A DNA stretch of 64,000 bases, from the NCBI RefSeq assembly GCF_004801285.1, contig NZ_SSNY01000006.1, forward strand, positions 1 through 64,000. Reading direction: 5' to 3'. Position numbers and translations under genes: made by a program. The notes below the pieces were generated by a model. The model made no database searches. It saw nothing but the letters and a program-made list of their open reading frames with translations, and was not told where the DNA came from. Below are positions 18,160-26,423 of this stretch, one piece after another. The DNA comes from Ollibium composti. GTDB taxonomy: Bacteria; Pseudomonadota; Alphaproteobacteria; Rhizobiales; Rhizobiaceae. The stretch's first letter is position 1, and each line of letters begins with the position of its first letter.

Positions 18160-18191
18160 GCTCCGGCCTGCGCCGACCTGCAGGCCGGAGC
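18160..18191 (+). terminator. Perfect 12-bp stem-loop between metQ and metN
   Basis: GCTCCGGCCTGC (18160-18171) pairs perfectly with GCAGGCCGGAGC (18180-18191) around an 8-base loop. It sits in the metQ-metN gap. Such hairpins often protect or attenuate transcripts, so that the binding protein is made in excess over ATPase and permease. No U-run follows, so full termination is unlikely. Confidence 0.6.
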
Positions 18192-18252
18192 GTCCGCATT
18201 CGATGAACGCAACGGCCGCCCGCCATCCGGCGGTCGCCTCGAAAGGAACGCC

Positions 18253-19368
18253 ATGCCGGTTGCCGACGCAGGACTTCTGCCGCCCGCTCCCGTCGCCGAG
18301 CGGCTGGCGGCCGACGCGTTTGCACCCGCCCCGTCCAACCCGGCGGGCGATGTCGTGCGCCTCACCGACATCCGCCGCAGCTTCGGCGCCACGGCGGCGC
18401 TGAACGGCGTCTCGCTCAGCGTGCGCAAGGGCGAGATCCTCGGCATCATCGGCCGCAGCGGCGCCGGCAAGTCCACCCTCATCCGCTGCCTGAACGGGCT
18501 GGAGCGGCCGGATTCGGGGCAGGTTCTCATCGAAGGGCGCGACACCACCAGGCTGTCGGAACGCGAGTTGCAGCCGCTGCGCCGGCGCATCGGCATGATC
18601 TTCCAGCATTTCAACCTGCTTTCGGCCAAGACCGTGGCGGACAACGTCGCGCTGCCGCTGAAGATTGCCGGCCAATCGCGGCGCGAGCGGCTGCAGCGGG
18701 CGGCGGAACTCCTCGATCTGGTCGGCCTGGCGGAAAAAGCGGGAAGCTACCCCTCCGCGCTGTCGGGCGGCCAGAAGCAGCGCGTCGGCATAGCGCGGGC
18801 GCTGGCGGCGCGGCCGGCCCTGCTGTTGTCGGACGAGGCGACTTCGGCGCTCGATCCGGAAACGACGCGGTCGATCCTGGCGCTGCTCAAGGACATCAAC
18901 CGCCGGCTCGGCCTGACCATTGTGCTCATTACCCACGAGATGGAGGTGGTGCGCGCGATCGCCGACCGCCTCGTCGTCATCGACGCCGGCCGCATCGTCG
19001 AGGAAGGGCCGGTGTGGAAAGTGTTCGCCGAGCCGCGCTCGCACATCACGCAAAGCCTGCTCGAGGCATCGCGGCCGCGCCTGCCGCCGGCCATCGCCGG
19101 GCGGCTTTCCGACGTGCCGACCGGCGAGGCGATCCTGCGCATCGATGCGGCCGGCGAAGCGGCGGAGGCGCCGTTCCTGGCGCAACTGGCGGCGGCGGTG
19201 CCGGGCGGCTTCCGGCTGATCCACGGCGGCGTCGACCACATCCAGGATCATCCGGTGGCGAGCCTCTTCCTCGGCGTGGCGGCCGCGCATGCGTCGGAGG
19301 CCGTCGCCTTCCTGCAGGCCCGCGCCGTCAAGGTGGAACTGATCGGCCATGTCCAAGACGATGATTGA
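18253..19368 (+). CDS. metN: Methionine-type ABC transporter ATP-binding protein
   Basis: The 371-residue cytoplasmic ATPase has Walker A GRSGAGKST near residues 67-75, a Q-loop (MIFQHFNLL), signature LSGGQKQRVGIARAL and Walker B LLLSDEATSALD. The C-terminal about 80 residues form a NIL-type regulatory domain, which in MetN lets cytoplasmic methionine inhibit transport. An N-terminal extension of about 30 residues before the ATPase core is unusual. The gene overlaps metI by 20 bases. GAAAGGAACG precedes the ATG at 18253. Confidence 0.9.
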   Translation: MPVADAGLLPPAPVAERLAADAFAPAPSNPAGDVVRLTDIRRSFGATAALNGVSLSVRKGEILGIIGRSGAGKSTLIRCLNGLERPDSGQVLIEGRDTTRLSERELQPLRRRIGMIFQHFNLLSAKTVADNVALPLKIAGQSRRERLQRAAELLDLVGLAEKAGSYPSALSGGQKQRVGIARALAARPALLLSDEATSALDPETTRSILALLKDINRRLGLTIVLITHEMEVVRAIADRLVVIDAGRIVEEGPVWKVFAEPRSHITQSLLEASRPRLPPAIAGRLSDVPTGEAILRIDAAGEAAEAPFLAQLAAAVPGGFRLIHGGVDHIQDHPVASLFLGVAAAHASEAVAFLQARAVKVELIGHVQDDD

Positions 19369-20005
19369 CCTCTTCCTGCGCTCTCTGTGGGAGACGATCC
19401 TGATGACCGGCGCCTCCGGCTTCATCTCGCTCGTCGCCGGCCTGCCGCTGGGGCTGGCGCTGATCGCGACGGAGCGCGGCGGCATCGCCGAGAACGTCTG
19501 GCTCAACCGCCTGCTGGCCGCCATCGTCAACGGCTTCCGCTCGGTGCCCTTCATCATCCTGCTTGTCGCGCTGATCCCGCTGACGCGGCTGATCGTCGGC
19601 ACCTCGATCGGCACATGGGCGGCGATCGTGCCGCTGTCGATCGCCGCCACGCCCTACTATGCGCGCATCGCCGAAGTGTCGCTGCGCGAGGTCGACCATG
19701 GGTTGATCGAAGCCGCACGCGCCATGGGCGGCAACCGCTGGACGATCGTGCGCGAAGTGCTGGTGCCGGAGGCGCTGCCCGGGCTGGTCGCCGGCTTCAC
19801 CGTCACGCTGGTCACGCTGGTAGGCGCCTCTGCCATGGCCGGTGCGATCGGCGCCGGCGGCCTCGGCGACCTCGCCATCCGCTATGGCTACCAGCGCTTC
19901 GAAACCGCGGTCATGACCTGGGTGGTGATGGTGTTGATCGTCCTCGTCTGCGCCCTCCAGTGGCTGGGTGACAGGCTGGTCGCCAGACTGGACCACCGCG
20001 GCTGA
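19349..20005 (+). CDS. metI: Methionine-type ABC transporter permease
   Basis: The 218-residue membrane protein has about five hydrophobic helices and the EAA loop near residues 130-150 (EVDHGLIEAARAMGGNRWTIV), which contacts the ATPase. Its length and the VALIPLTRLIVGTSIG stretch fit MetI. It overlaps the end of metN by 20 bases, so translation is coupled. Together with metQ and metN it forms a complete importer operon. Confidence 0.9.
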   Translation: MSKTMIDLFLRSLWETILMTGASGFISLVAGLPLGLALIATERGGIAENVWLNRLLAAIVNGFRSVPFIILLVALIPLTRLIVGTSIGTWAAIVPLSIAATPYYARIAEVSLREVDHGLIEAARAMGGNRWTIVREVLVPEALPGLVAGFTVTLVTLVGASAMAGAIGAGGLGDLAIRYGYQRFETAVMTWVVMVLIVLVCALQWLGDRLVARLDHRG

Positions 20006-20136
20006 ACGCGAGGATGGCGCGGCGTTCGCTTCGAAGAAGAAAAACAAATTGAACTTTGACGAAGCAAGATCAGGGCGGCCATTGTTCTGTTATCTGCATT
20101 TTTCAAGCAGATCCTAAATTTCTCATGGCATCGACC

Positions 20137-20510
20137 TCAAAGAGGAGACGGTAGCCAGTCTCGATCCACGAGAGTATCGAGACGACCGGCCCATTCGCTC
20201 CAGGATCCGTCGTAAAGCGCACCCTGCGGCAGCCCGGCCAGGCACATGCCGAGCGTCAAGAAACGCGCACGCAATTCTTCCGGTGATCGGAAAGTGCCGT
20301 CAGGACAGAGCAGGTCCGTATAGGGCACGCTTACGGTACCTGGGATATGACCGCTACGCATTCCCACGCGCGGCTCGGAGGCCAGGCCGGAAAACGCGCG
20401 GCTGCATAAGCTTCCAGTACTAGCTCGGCCGGGCTGCGCGCCGTTATCGAGATATTGAAGGCATGACCGTTGCCATGCTGCTTCGGGCATATCTGACGAT
20501 GCTCAGCCGC
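20137..20510 (-). pseudogene. Decayed thiosulfate/3-mercaptopyruvate sulfurtransferase (SseA-like)
   Basis: Parts of the second rhodanese domain remain: VLEAYAAARF in one frame, then EPRVGMRSGHIPGTVSVPYT in another, then GALYDGSWSEWAGRLDTLV. The middle, including the catalytic CGSGxTA loop that should precede GALYDGSW, is missing. The first two parts are in different frames (break near 20400). The N-terminal domain is absent. This is therefore a relic of an SseA-type enzyme, not a working gene. It lies between metI and a TetR-type regulator. Confidence 0.75.
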
Positions 20511-21165
20511 TTGAGCCATACCGTGCCATCATCATCATGACGGCTTCCTCAACGACCCTCTGGCATTCGGCCGAAGAAGGCGGTTCCCCAACGCCGACCA
20601 CACGCAGCCACAGCAAGGGCTCGTTGAGCAGACCAAGAAACTGGCGGGCAGCAAGCTCAGCATCGGGGATGTCGAGAGACCCGTTCTCATTGATCTGTTG
20701 CAGATAGTCGATCAGGGCACGCATCGCTGGCGCCTTCCCGGCCTCGAAGAAATTGCGCGGCAGGTCGGGAAAGCGCATGCCCTCGCTGATGACCATGCGA
20801 AGGAAGGCGACCGCCACGGGCGGCTCCCAGAATTCGACCACAGCCCTGCCGAGCCGGCTGAGACCGACGGCGGGATCGCCTAGCGCCTCCTTGTCGGCCG
20901 CGATCCCAACCACGGGGAAATCCCGCCAGACACGCTCGACGGCAGCCGAAAACAGCGCCTCCTTACTCTCAAACTGATTGTAGACCGTTCGCCGTGCGGC
21001 GCCCGACTCTTTCGCGACAAGGTCCATGCTCGCGCCCTCATAACCGTGGGCGAGGAAGACACGCGTCGCTGCTTCCAGAATGGCATCCCGCTTAGGCATC
21101 TCCGCGCGAGCGGCGGCCTTGCTTGAGGAAGCGGTCTTCACCGAACGGGCGCGCGAAACGACCAA
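20503..21165 (-). CDS. TetR-family transcriptional regulator
   Basis: The protein, about 220 residues from a TTG start at 21165, has a short basic N-terminal tail, then the TetR HTH (RDAILEAATRVFLAHGYEGA, then AARRTVYNQFESKEALF) and a ligand-binding domain with the TetR_C_33/AefR-like ending. The TTG is chosen because AGGAG lies 9 bases upstream; ATG 21099 is an alternative with poor spacing. It is divergent from the carboxymuconolactone-decarboxylase-like/MFS operon, with two palindromes between, so it most likely represses that operon and itself. Confidence 0.85.
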   Translation of the reverse strand: MVVSRARSVKTASSSKAAARAEMPKRDAILEAATRVFLAHGYEGASMDLVAKESGAARRTVYNQFESKEALFSAAVERVWRDFPVVGIAADKEALGDPAVGLSRLGRAVVEFWEPPVAVAFLRMVISEGMRFPDLPRNFFEAGKAPAMRALIDYLQQINENGSLDIPDAELAARQFLGLLNEPLLWLRVVGVGEPPSSAECQRVVEEAVMMMMARYGSSG

Positions 21166-21187
21166 GGCAATCTTCTCCTGTTGACTG

Positions 21188-21233
21188 CACTGCACTGTGC
21201 AGTGTAATTACTCCAACACTGCACTGTGCAGTG
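21188..21233. promoter_or_regulatory. Tandem palindromic operator of the TetR/MFS divergent pair
   Basis: The same 17-bp palindrome, CACTGCACTGTGCAGTG, occurs twice: at 21188-21204 and 21217-21233, with centres 29 bases apart. It sits between the TetR gene and the divergent operon, with the second copy directly before the ribosome site at about 21236. This is a strong candidate TetR operator. Confidence 0.8.
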
Positions 21234-21248
21234 CATAGGAGATACACG

Positions 21249-21665
21249 ATGTTAGACGAAATTGCCACCACGCCCCGCTCAGATGAACGCTTCAAGCAGG
21301 GTTGCGAGCGGTTTATGGCCGTCACCGGATTTCCGGCGCAGGCCTTTCTCGACAACCTCAAGGACAGTTCTCCCGATTTCGGACGCTATCTCATCGAATG
21401 GGTCTTCGGCGATGTCTATGGCCGCGACGACCTCGATCTCAAAACCCGAGAACTCGTGGTCATAGCGGCTGGCGCCGCCCTCGGGGCAACCGGTATCGAC
21501 GTCCTCAAATTTCATATTCCCAATGCGATCCGCGTCGGTGCAACCCGCGAGCAGGTTTTCGGCGCCCTTATCCAGGTTTCCATCGTTGCCGGCATCCCGA
21601 TCGCGTTGGCGGCAATCACAGCGGCAGGACAAATCCTGTCCGATGTTAACGGAGCCGTCGAATGA
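21249..21665 (+). CDS. Carboxymuconolactone decarboxylase-like protein
   Basis: The 138-residue all-helical protein resembles the CMD family (DLDLKTRELVVIAAGAALGA, then HIPNAIRVGATREQVFGALI). The AhpD-type CxxC redox pair is absent; the region reads ATGIDVLKFHI. It is therefore closer to the gamma-carboxymuconolactone decarboxylase branch than to peroxidase-like AhpD. Its substrate is unknown. It starts at 21249 with TAGGAG upstream, and its stop overlaps the MFS start (ATGA), indicating coupled expression under the TetR regulator. Confidence 0.75.
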   Translation: MLDEIATTPRSDERFKQGCERFMAVTGFPAQAFLDNLKDSSPDFGRYLIEWVFGDVYGRDDLDLKTRELVVIAAGAALGATGIDVLKFHIPNAIRVGATREQVFGALIQVSIVAGIPIALAAITAAGQILSDVNGAVE

Positions 21666-22873
21666 CCGCGGCGCCATCCAATCACAATCTGGGGACGCCA
21701 GTGATCGTCCTCATGGCGGTCGCTTCGGCGCTTACCGTGGCCAACGTCTATTTCAATCAGGCGCTGCTTCCGGCCATCGCGACGGATTTCGGCATCAGCC
21801 CGCGCGAGGTCGGGCTTATCGCCACGTTGTCACAACTCGGCTACGCTCTCGGCATCGTTCTCGTCGTGCCCCTTGGTGATCGAAACGAACCGCGATCTCT
21901 CGTTCGCATTCTGCTCATCGGCGTTGCCGCCGCGTTGGCGGCGGCAGCCTCTGCCCCGAAGCTGAGCATCCTGGCGGGGCTGAGCATCGTCATTTGCATG
22001 GGCACCTGCGTTCCGCAGATCGTCTTGCCGCTGGCGGCCGGCTTGACCCGTCCCGAACGGCGCGGGCGCGTCATCGCGTCGGTGCAGACGGGCCTCGTGC
22101 TCGGCATTCTGCTCTCGCGCACACTGGCAGGCATAGGTGCCAACAGCTTTGGGTGGCGCCCGGTCTACATCATCGCGGCCGGCCTCATGCTCTCGTCGGC
22201 GATCGTCCTGCCGATGGTGCTGCCCCGGCGAGGCGCTCTTTCGGCAACGGTGGCCTATCTCACGCTGCTGGGCTCGCTATGGGGTCTTGTCTGCCGTGAA
22301 GCGAAGCTTCGCCTGTCTTGTCTGCTCGGCGCCGCGATCTTTGCTGCCTTCTCGGCCTTCTGGACGACGATTCCGTTCCGGCTGCAACAACCCCCGTTCA
22401 ATTCCGATCTCGCGGGCGTCGGCTACTTCGCCCTATGGGGCGGCATCGGCGGGTTGGCCTCGCTGTTCGCCGGCGGGCTGATCGATCGTTTCGGGCAGGA
22501 TCGAGTAAGTGTGGCCGCCGTCGTGCTCGCGGCAGCGAGCATCGTCCTCGGCGCCATCTGGCCAAGCAGCTACATAGCGTTGGTCGCCAGCGGAAACCTG
22601 CTCAGTTTCGCGCTGTCTGCCGGCCAGATCGCCAATCAGGCACGCATCTTCTGCCTCGGCGCGGAAATCCGCAGCCGCCTCAATACCATCTACATGGCCT
22701 CGACCTTCGCGGGCGGCGCCATCGGCAGTGCCGGAGCGGGCATTGTATGGGCCTCGCACGGCTGGACCGGCGTTTGCGGCTTCGCTCTCATCTGCGTGGC
22801 GGTGGCCGCCGCCTCCCTTGCGGGAGCGGGGATCACCACTCTTCGAACGCGCAGCGCCAACGGCGAAGCGTGA
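21662..22873 (+). CDS. MFS transporter (putative efflux permease)
   Basis: The 403-residue protein has about twelve membrane helices. The MFS loop motif between TM2 and TM3 is seen as VVPLGDRNEPRSLV, and an A-rich NVYFNQALLPAIATDFGISP precedes it. The type is that of YgaY/CynX-like drug:proton antiporters. It is coupled by an ATGA to the upstream CMD-like gene and probably exports the compound that the TetR regulator senses. It converges with the LysR gene, 11 bases away. Confidence 0.85.
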   Translation: MTAAPSNHNLGTPVIVLMAVASALTVANVYFNQALLPAIATDFGISPREVGLIATLSQLGYALGIVLVVPLGDRNEPRSLVRILLIGVAAALAAAASAPKLSILAGLSIVICMGTCVPQIVLPLAAGLTRPERRGRVIASVQTGLVLGILLSRTLAGIGANSFGWRPVYIIAAGLMLSSAIVLPMVLPRRGALSATVAYLTLLGSLWGLVCREAKLRLSCLLGAAIFAAFSAFWTTIPFRLQQPPFNSDLAGVGYFALWGGIGGLASLFAGGLIDRFGQDRVSVAAVVLAAASIVLGAIWPSSYIALVASGNLLSFALSAGQIANQARIFCLGAEIRSRLNTIYMASTFAGGAIGSAGAGIVWASHGWTGVCGFALICVAVAAASLAGAGITTLRTRSANGEA

Positions 22874-22884
22874 ATCGCCAGCTG

Positions 22885-23808
22885 CTATTTGCAATATGTT
22901 GATTGGCCAGGATGCCAGGAGAGGCGCTCACTGGCGCGCAGCAGGAAATCCCTGACGTAAACGACGCGCGGATGGCGCAGTGCCCCCTTGTTCCAGGCGA
23001 GGTACAGGGTATTGACCGGAGGCTCTTGCAAGGTCGGCAGCTCCACAAGTTGCCTGGACGACAGCGTGTCTTCGCAAAGGTAGTCCGGCAACACCGTCCA
23101 TCCAGCACCGGCCTTGGCCATCTCAAGAAGGAGACGCAGATCGGGAGCGGTCGCGGCGGCCCTCATGTCCGGGGTTATACCGAACACATGCCGGAAGAAC
23201 TCGCGGATGAGGGGCAGGTGCTCGTCATAGGCGACGCAAGGCAGGTCGCGCAGCAGGAGGTCGGTCACGGTCCGGGCCTTGACTCGTTCCGCAATGGTGG
23301 GGACCGCCACCAGCAACAGCCGCTCCCGACCAAGTTCGGCAAAGCCGTATGCCTTATGCCCGGGAAGCGAAGCCGTAACCGCAAGGTCAGCGTGCCCTTC
23401 ATCCAGCGCGGCATATATATGCTCCCGATTTCCGGTCTGGATGCGTAACCGCAAACCTTCCGCGATTAACGGCGCCAGCGCCGGTGCCACGCGAAGCGAG
23501 AGATACTCGGCCGGCCCGGCCAGATGCAGCGTGCCGGTGAGATGGGCGGAGCGGGCCTGAGCGGCCACCATGGTCGCTTCGATCCCGTCGAGGTTCTCGG
23601 CGATAGCCCGGGCGAGGTCGTCGGCCGCAGGCGTCGGCGCGACGCCGCGCGCCTTTCGGATGAACAGCGGTTTGGCCAGCATCGTTTCCAGCGATGCTAT
23701 ATGCGCCGAGGCGGCCGGTTGGGTGATCCCAAGCCGCTGAGCGGCACGCGTCAGCGAACCCGCCCGATAGGTGTCAAGGAATGTGCGCAGATAGATCAGG
23801 TGATTCAT
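22885..23808 (-). CDS. LysR-family transcriptional regulator
   Basis: The 307-residue protein begins with a LysR winged HTH (LRTFLDTYRAGSLTRAAQRL, then GITQPAASAHIASLE), followed by a periplasmic-binding-protein-like effector domain (from about residue 90). The ATG at 23808 fits the family N-terminus; the frame is open to 23883 but that part is not family-like. Its targets are not evident: no divergent enzyme gene lies directly upstream, only a 340-base gap. It may control the convergent MFS gene or genes elsewhere. Confidence 0.88.
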   Translation of the reverse strand: MNHLIYLRTFLDTYRAGSLTRAAQRLGITQPAASAHIASLETMLAKPLFIRKARGVAPTPAADDLARAIAENLDGIEATMVAAQARSAHLTGTLHLAGPAEYLSLRVAPALAPLIAEGLRLRIQTGNREHIYAALDEGHADLAVTASLPGHKAYGFAELGRERLLLVAVPTIAERVKARTVTDLLLRDLPCVAYDEHLPLIREFFRHVFGITPDMRAAATAPDLRLLLEMAKAGAGWTVLPDYLCEDTLSSRQLVELPTLQEPPVNTLYLAWNKGALRHPRVVYVRDFLLRASERLSWHPGQSTYCK

Positions 23809-24151
23809 TGCACGTCGCCAAATGGCATGCGTGGCGAGCCTGGTTCGATTGAATGAACTGAAGATCCGCCTTGGCCGAGGCACCTCGGGGGATCATAAAT
23901 CCACCGTCTTTTGGAGAAAGCAGCCGAGGCCTGTGTTCCCGCATAACCAACGGCGTCGCCGATGGGCAAGTTCACGCCGGCCGACGTCGACGGGCTCGAC
24001 GAGGGAACGGTGTCGGACAACGCGCGGACGGTGCCGACGACCGCATCCGAGAGGAGATAGCTGCACCGGCCGGGAGGCGCGACGGTCGAACCTGGAAGAT
24101 GCCGCCGCTCACGGCACGCGCCCGCACCTTCAATCGCGAGGAGCCTTCGGC
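23809..24151. other. Intergenic region with no recognised gene
   Basis: About 340 bases lie between the LysR and universal-stress-protein genes. A 32-codon frame from about 23960 lacks a ribosome site and known motifs. The stretch must include the LysR promoter. I see no further structure. Confidence 0.4.
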
Positions 24152-24601
24152 TCAGCGCACGACCAGCACGGGTGTATGGCTGTGCGCCAGCACCTCCGCG
24201 GTCTGGCTTCCCATCAGCATTCGGCTGACGCCCCGCCGCCCGTGGGAAGCCATCACGATCAGGTCGCAGTCATAGCCCGCGGCGGTTTCGAGGATCGCCG
24301 TGGCAGGATGGGCGTTTGCTACGTGAACCGTATTCGCGTCGAGCCCCAACTTGCCTGCCTCGGCCTTGACCGCCGACAGGATTTCAGCCGCGAACCGCTT
24401 CTGGCCCTCGTCGTATCGCTCGTAGTCGACAGGGCTTCCGACCCATCCGGAGCTTGTTGTCGCACCTTGTATGGGAAACCGTTCGGTGGCGATCACGACC
24501 GTCACTTTGCTGCCGAGGGCCTTTGCCAGAGACAGGCCCTGCCCGACGCCGCGCTGTGCCAAGTCTGAGCCATCGGTGGTGATCAGGATATGGTTGTACA
24601 A
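24152..24601 (-). CDS. Universal stress protein (UspA family)
   Basis: The 149-residue protein has the Usp fold: N-terminal YNHILITTDGSDLAQRGVGQ, a central variable part, and the ATP-binding C-terminus with MASHGRRGVSRMLMGSQT and ending TPVLVVR. It probably binds ATP and helps cells during stress in the cytoplasm. The start is a TTG at 24601, favoured by GAAGGAG 7 bases upstream; the frame upstream of it is not Usp-like. It stands alone next to decayed gene fragments. Confidence 0.88.
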   Translation of the reverse strand: MYNHILITTDGSDLAQRGVGQGLSLAKALGSKVTVVIATERFPIQGATTSSGWVGSPVDYERYDEGQKRFAAEILSAVKAEAGKLGLDANTVHVANAHPATAILETAAGYDCDLIVMASHGRRGVSRMLMGSQTAEVLAHSHTPVLVVR

Positions 24602-24855
24602 GGCTCGTCTCCTTCCGTACCGATCTCCCACTACGGCAAGAGGTAGGCATCCGCCGCCTATCCGACAAGCGGGTTTGCAGGATGTGGCGATACTCAAGCA
24701 AGCAGCCGCTTGCTGTACCCGTCCAAATTTCAACACGCCCGTCATTTCCGTAATGAATGCCCCGTGCGACGGGCTGTCATTTTGACAGCGGTGCCTCAGG
24801 GTCTACCATCCCGTTCGGTGCGGAGCCATGCGGGCTGCCGGCGCCGGAAAAGGAA

Positions 24856-25032
24856 ATGACGATGTCCGAAGGAATGTATCCGACCTCCACCACAGAGCTT
24901 GCAAGGAAGCGTCGGGAACTCGCGCCCGAAACGGAAACGGCTTTCCAGGCGTTCAGCCAGAAGATTTTCGCGGAGGGCGCTTTGGCTTGCGTGTGTCCGG
25001 GACACAATTCAGCATTCAACGAACGAGGGTAA
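24856..25032 (+). pseudogene. N-terminal fragment of an AhpD/carboxymuconolactone decarboxylase-type gene
   Basis: The 5-prime part (MSEGMYPTSTTELARKRREL and ETETAFQAFSQKIFAEGALA) matches the typical start of stress-linked AhpD-like proteins, which should continue with a CxxC-bearing domain. Here the frame changes to unrelated residues (CVCPGHNSAFNERG) and stops. AAAAGGAA lies just before the ATG at 24856. It is probably a deletion relic. The loss seems shared with the next fragment. Confidence 0.5.
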
Positions 25033-25033
25033 A

Positions 25034-25160
25034 ATGAGGGAACTTGTCGTCACCGAATTCATCAGCGTCGATGGCATTCCGAGGTGGAGAAATTGCCGGA
25101 CGTGACATGGAACGATGGGATGAACAGGTTCAAGGAGGAGGAACTTGCCGATCCCCATTC
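25034..25160 (+). pseudogene. Fragment of a RibD/dihydrofolate-reductase-like gene
   Basis: MRELVVTEFISVDGI at 25034 is the characteristic start of small DHFR-like (RibD C-terminal domain) proteins. After a deletion and frame change a second family piece, WNDGMNRFKEEELA, appears at about 25105-25150. The remainder of the domain is missing. It is a relic. Together with the fragment just before, it marks a decayed edge next to the polysaccharide region. Confidence 0.5.
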
Positions 25161-25217
25161 CATAGGGAACCACAATCCCGACACGGCAGGCACCGTGAGC
25201 GGCGCTGGAATCGCGCG

Positions 25218-26195
25218 TCAGCTCCGCCAGGATGCTTCGACGAAAATCTCTCGCGCCCGGGAAAGAACGCCCTTCGTCCGGAACAGGTGGCCGATCGGAG
25301 GCAGGATCGCCAGACGCGGCAGGAGACCGAAAGCAAGCCGGAACAGGCCCGCAGCCTCGCGATACTTGGCTCGAACGAGGTGCGACACGGCGGACCAATA
25401 GGCGTCGCGCGCAAGGCTCGCCCGCGCGAGCGCACGCAGCCTGTCGGATTGGCGCCCGTCCATGGCCCCGGTCGACAGGAACTTGTCGATCGCACCGTAA
25501 AGGGATTCCAGAAAGAGCCTGAAATCCTGCCAGTAAGCGCTGGAAATATTGTTGCTGTGCTCCTGCTGGATTCCCTGGACGGCGTCCGTCCTGGCGACAT
25601 CTCCAAGCGCGGCCAGCCGCATCAGCATCTCGCGATCGCAGGTGAACGGCAGATCTTTCCTGTAGTGGCCGGCGCGTTTCTGGATGGTGGTGCGGACCAC
25701 CGTAAAGTCGACAAAACCTTGCCGGGGGTGGCGGCAGATATTCTCGATGAATGCCGGACCGGAAACGACCGTCCAGACTGCAGGCTTCGCGGCGGACAGT
25801 TCGTCCGGCACCGCATTTCCGGCGCTGACGATATGCCCTCTGCCTTGCGCGACGGACACGGCGGGATTTTCTTCCAGGATGGCGATGGCGCGCTTCAGGC
25901 TGCCGGGCGTGAGCATGTCGTCGGCGCACAGTATCGTGAAGTAGTCGGCCTGCGCCTCATCGATCCCTTCATTGAAGGAGGCGACAACCCCGACATTGAC
26001 CGGATGCGCGATGATCCTGATCCGAACGTCCGTCGCGGCCAGAGCGCGGGCCACTTCGAGACTGTCGTCGGTCGATGCGTTGTCTATGACAAGCACCCGC
26101 ATGTTTTCGACATCCTGCGACAGCACGCTCCCGATACAGGCGGGCAGGTAGCGCCCGTATTGATAGTTCGGAATGATGACGTCGATGCTGGACAC
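25218..26195 (-). CDS. Glycosyltransferase family 2 protein
   Basis: The 325-residue protein opens with a GT-A signature (SSIDVIIPNYQYGRYLPACI, residues 2-21), a nucleotide-binding LVIDNASTDDS, and the metal-binding region FTILCADDMLTPG near residue 88. It would add a sugar to a lipid-linked intermediate at the cytoplasmic side. The start is one of two GTG codons, 26195 or 26201; 26195 has better spacing (9 bases) to GGAGG. It is divergent from the Cys-rich gene and forms the left border of the second exopolysaccharide block. Confidence 0.82.
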   Translation of the reverse strand: MSSIDVIIPNYQYGRYLPACIGSVLSQDVENMRVLVIDNASTDDSLEVARALAATDVRIRIIAHPVNVGVVASFNEGIDEAQADYFTILCADDMLTPGSLKRAIAILEENPAVSVAQGRGHIVSAGNAVPDELSAAKPAVWTVVSGPAFIENICRHPRQGFVDFTVVRTTIQKRAGHYRKDLPFTCDREMLMRLAALGDVARTDAVQGIQQEHSNNISSAYWQDFRLFLESLYGAIDKFLSTGAMDGRQSDRLRALARASLARDAYWSAVSHLVRAKYREAAGLFRLAFGLLPRLAILPPIGHLFRTKGVLSRAREIFVEASWRS

Positions 26196-26423
26196 TGGCA
26201 CGCTCCTCCCTGTCGCGGATCGTCTGCCGGTGGCGCTGGCGTGCGGACGTCGATGCGCCGACTGACCTCTGTCGTAGAGACGCCGAGACCGTCCGTCCAC
26301 TCCGTCAAAGGTGGATGGGGGTTACCGCTAATTTCGGGATCGGTCAGCCGAATCCAGGGGTGGTATCGTCCGGCATATGAAATCGCGATGAGTTCCCGAA
26401 CGTGCTGGAAAACGGGGGAATGC

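Noticed and set aside
17083-19650. Very long open frame on the minus strand opposite the metQNI genes
   Set aside because: It is antisense to three well-supported genes. The product is Arg/Asp/Gly-rich with no domain, a typical artefact of high GC content.
23960-24059. 32-codon frame upstream of the LysR gene
   Set aside because: It has no ribosome site, no recognised motif and poor amino-acid composition.
25044-26423. Upstream extension of the Cys-rich protein frame
   Set aside because: The frame is open but runs antisense to the GT2 gene and encodes low-complexity basic sequence. The ribosome site supports the start at 26424.
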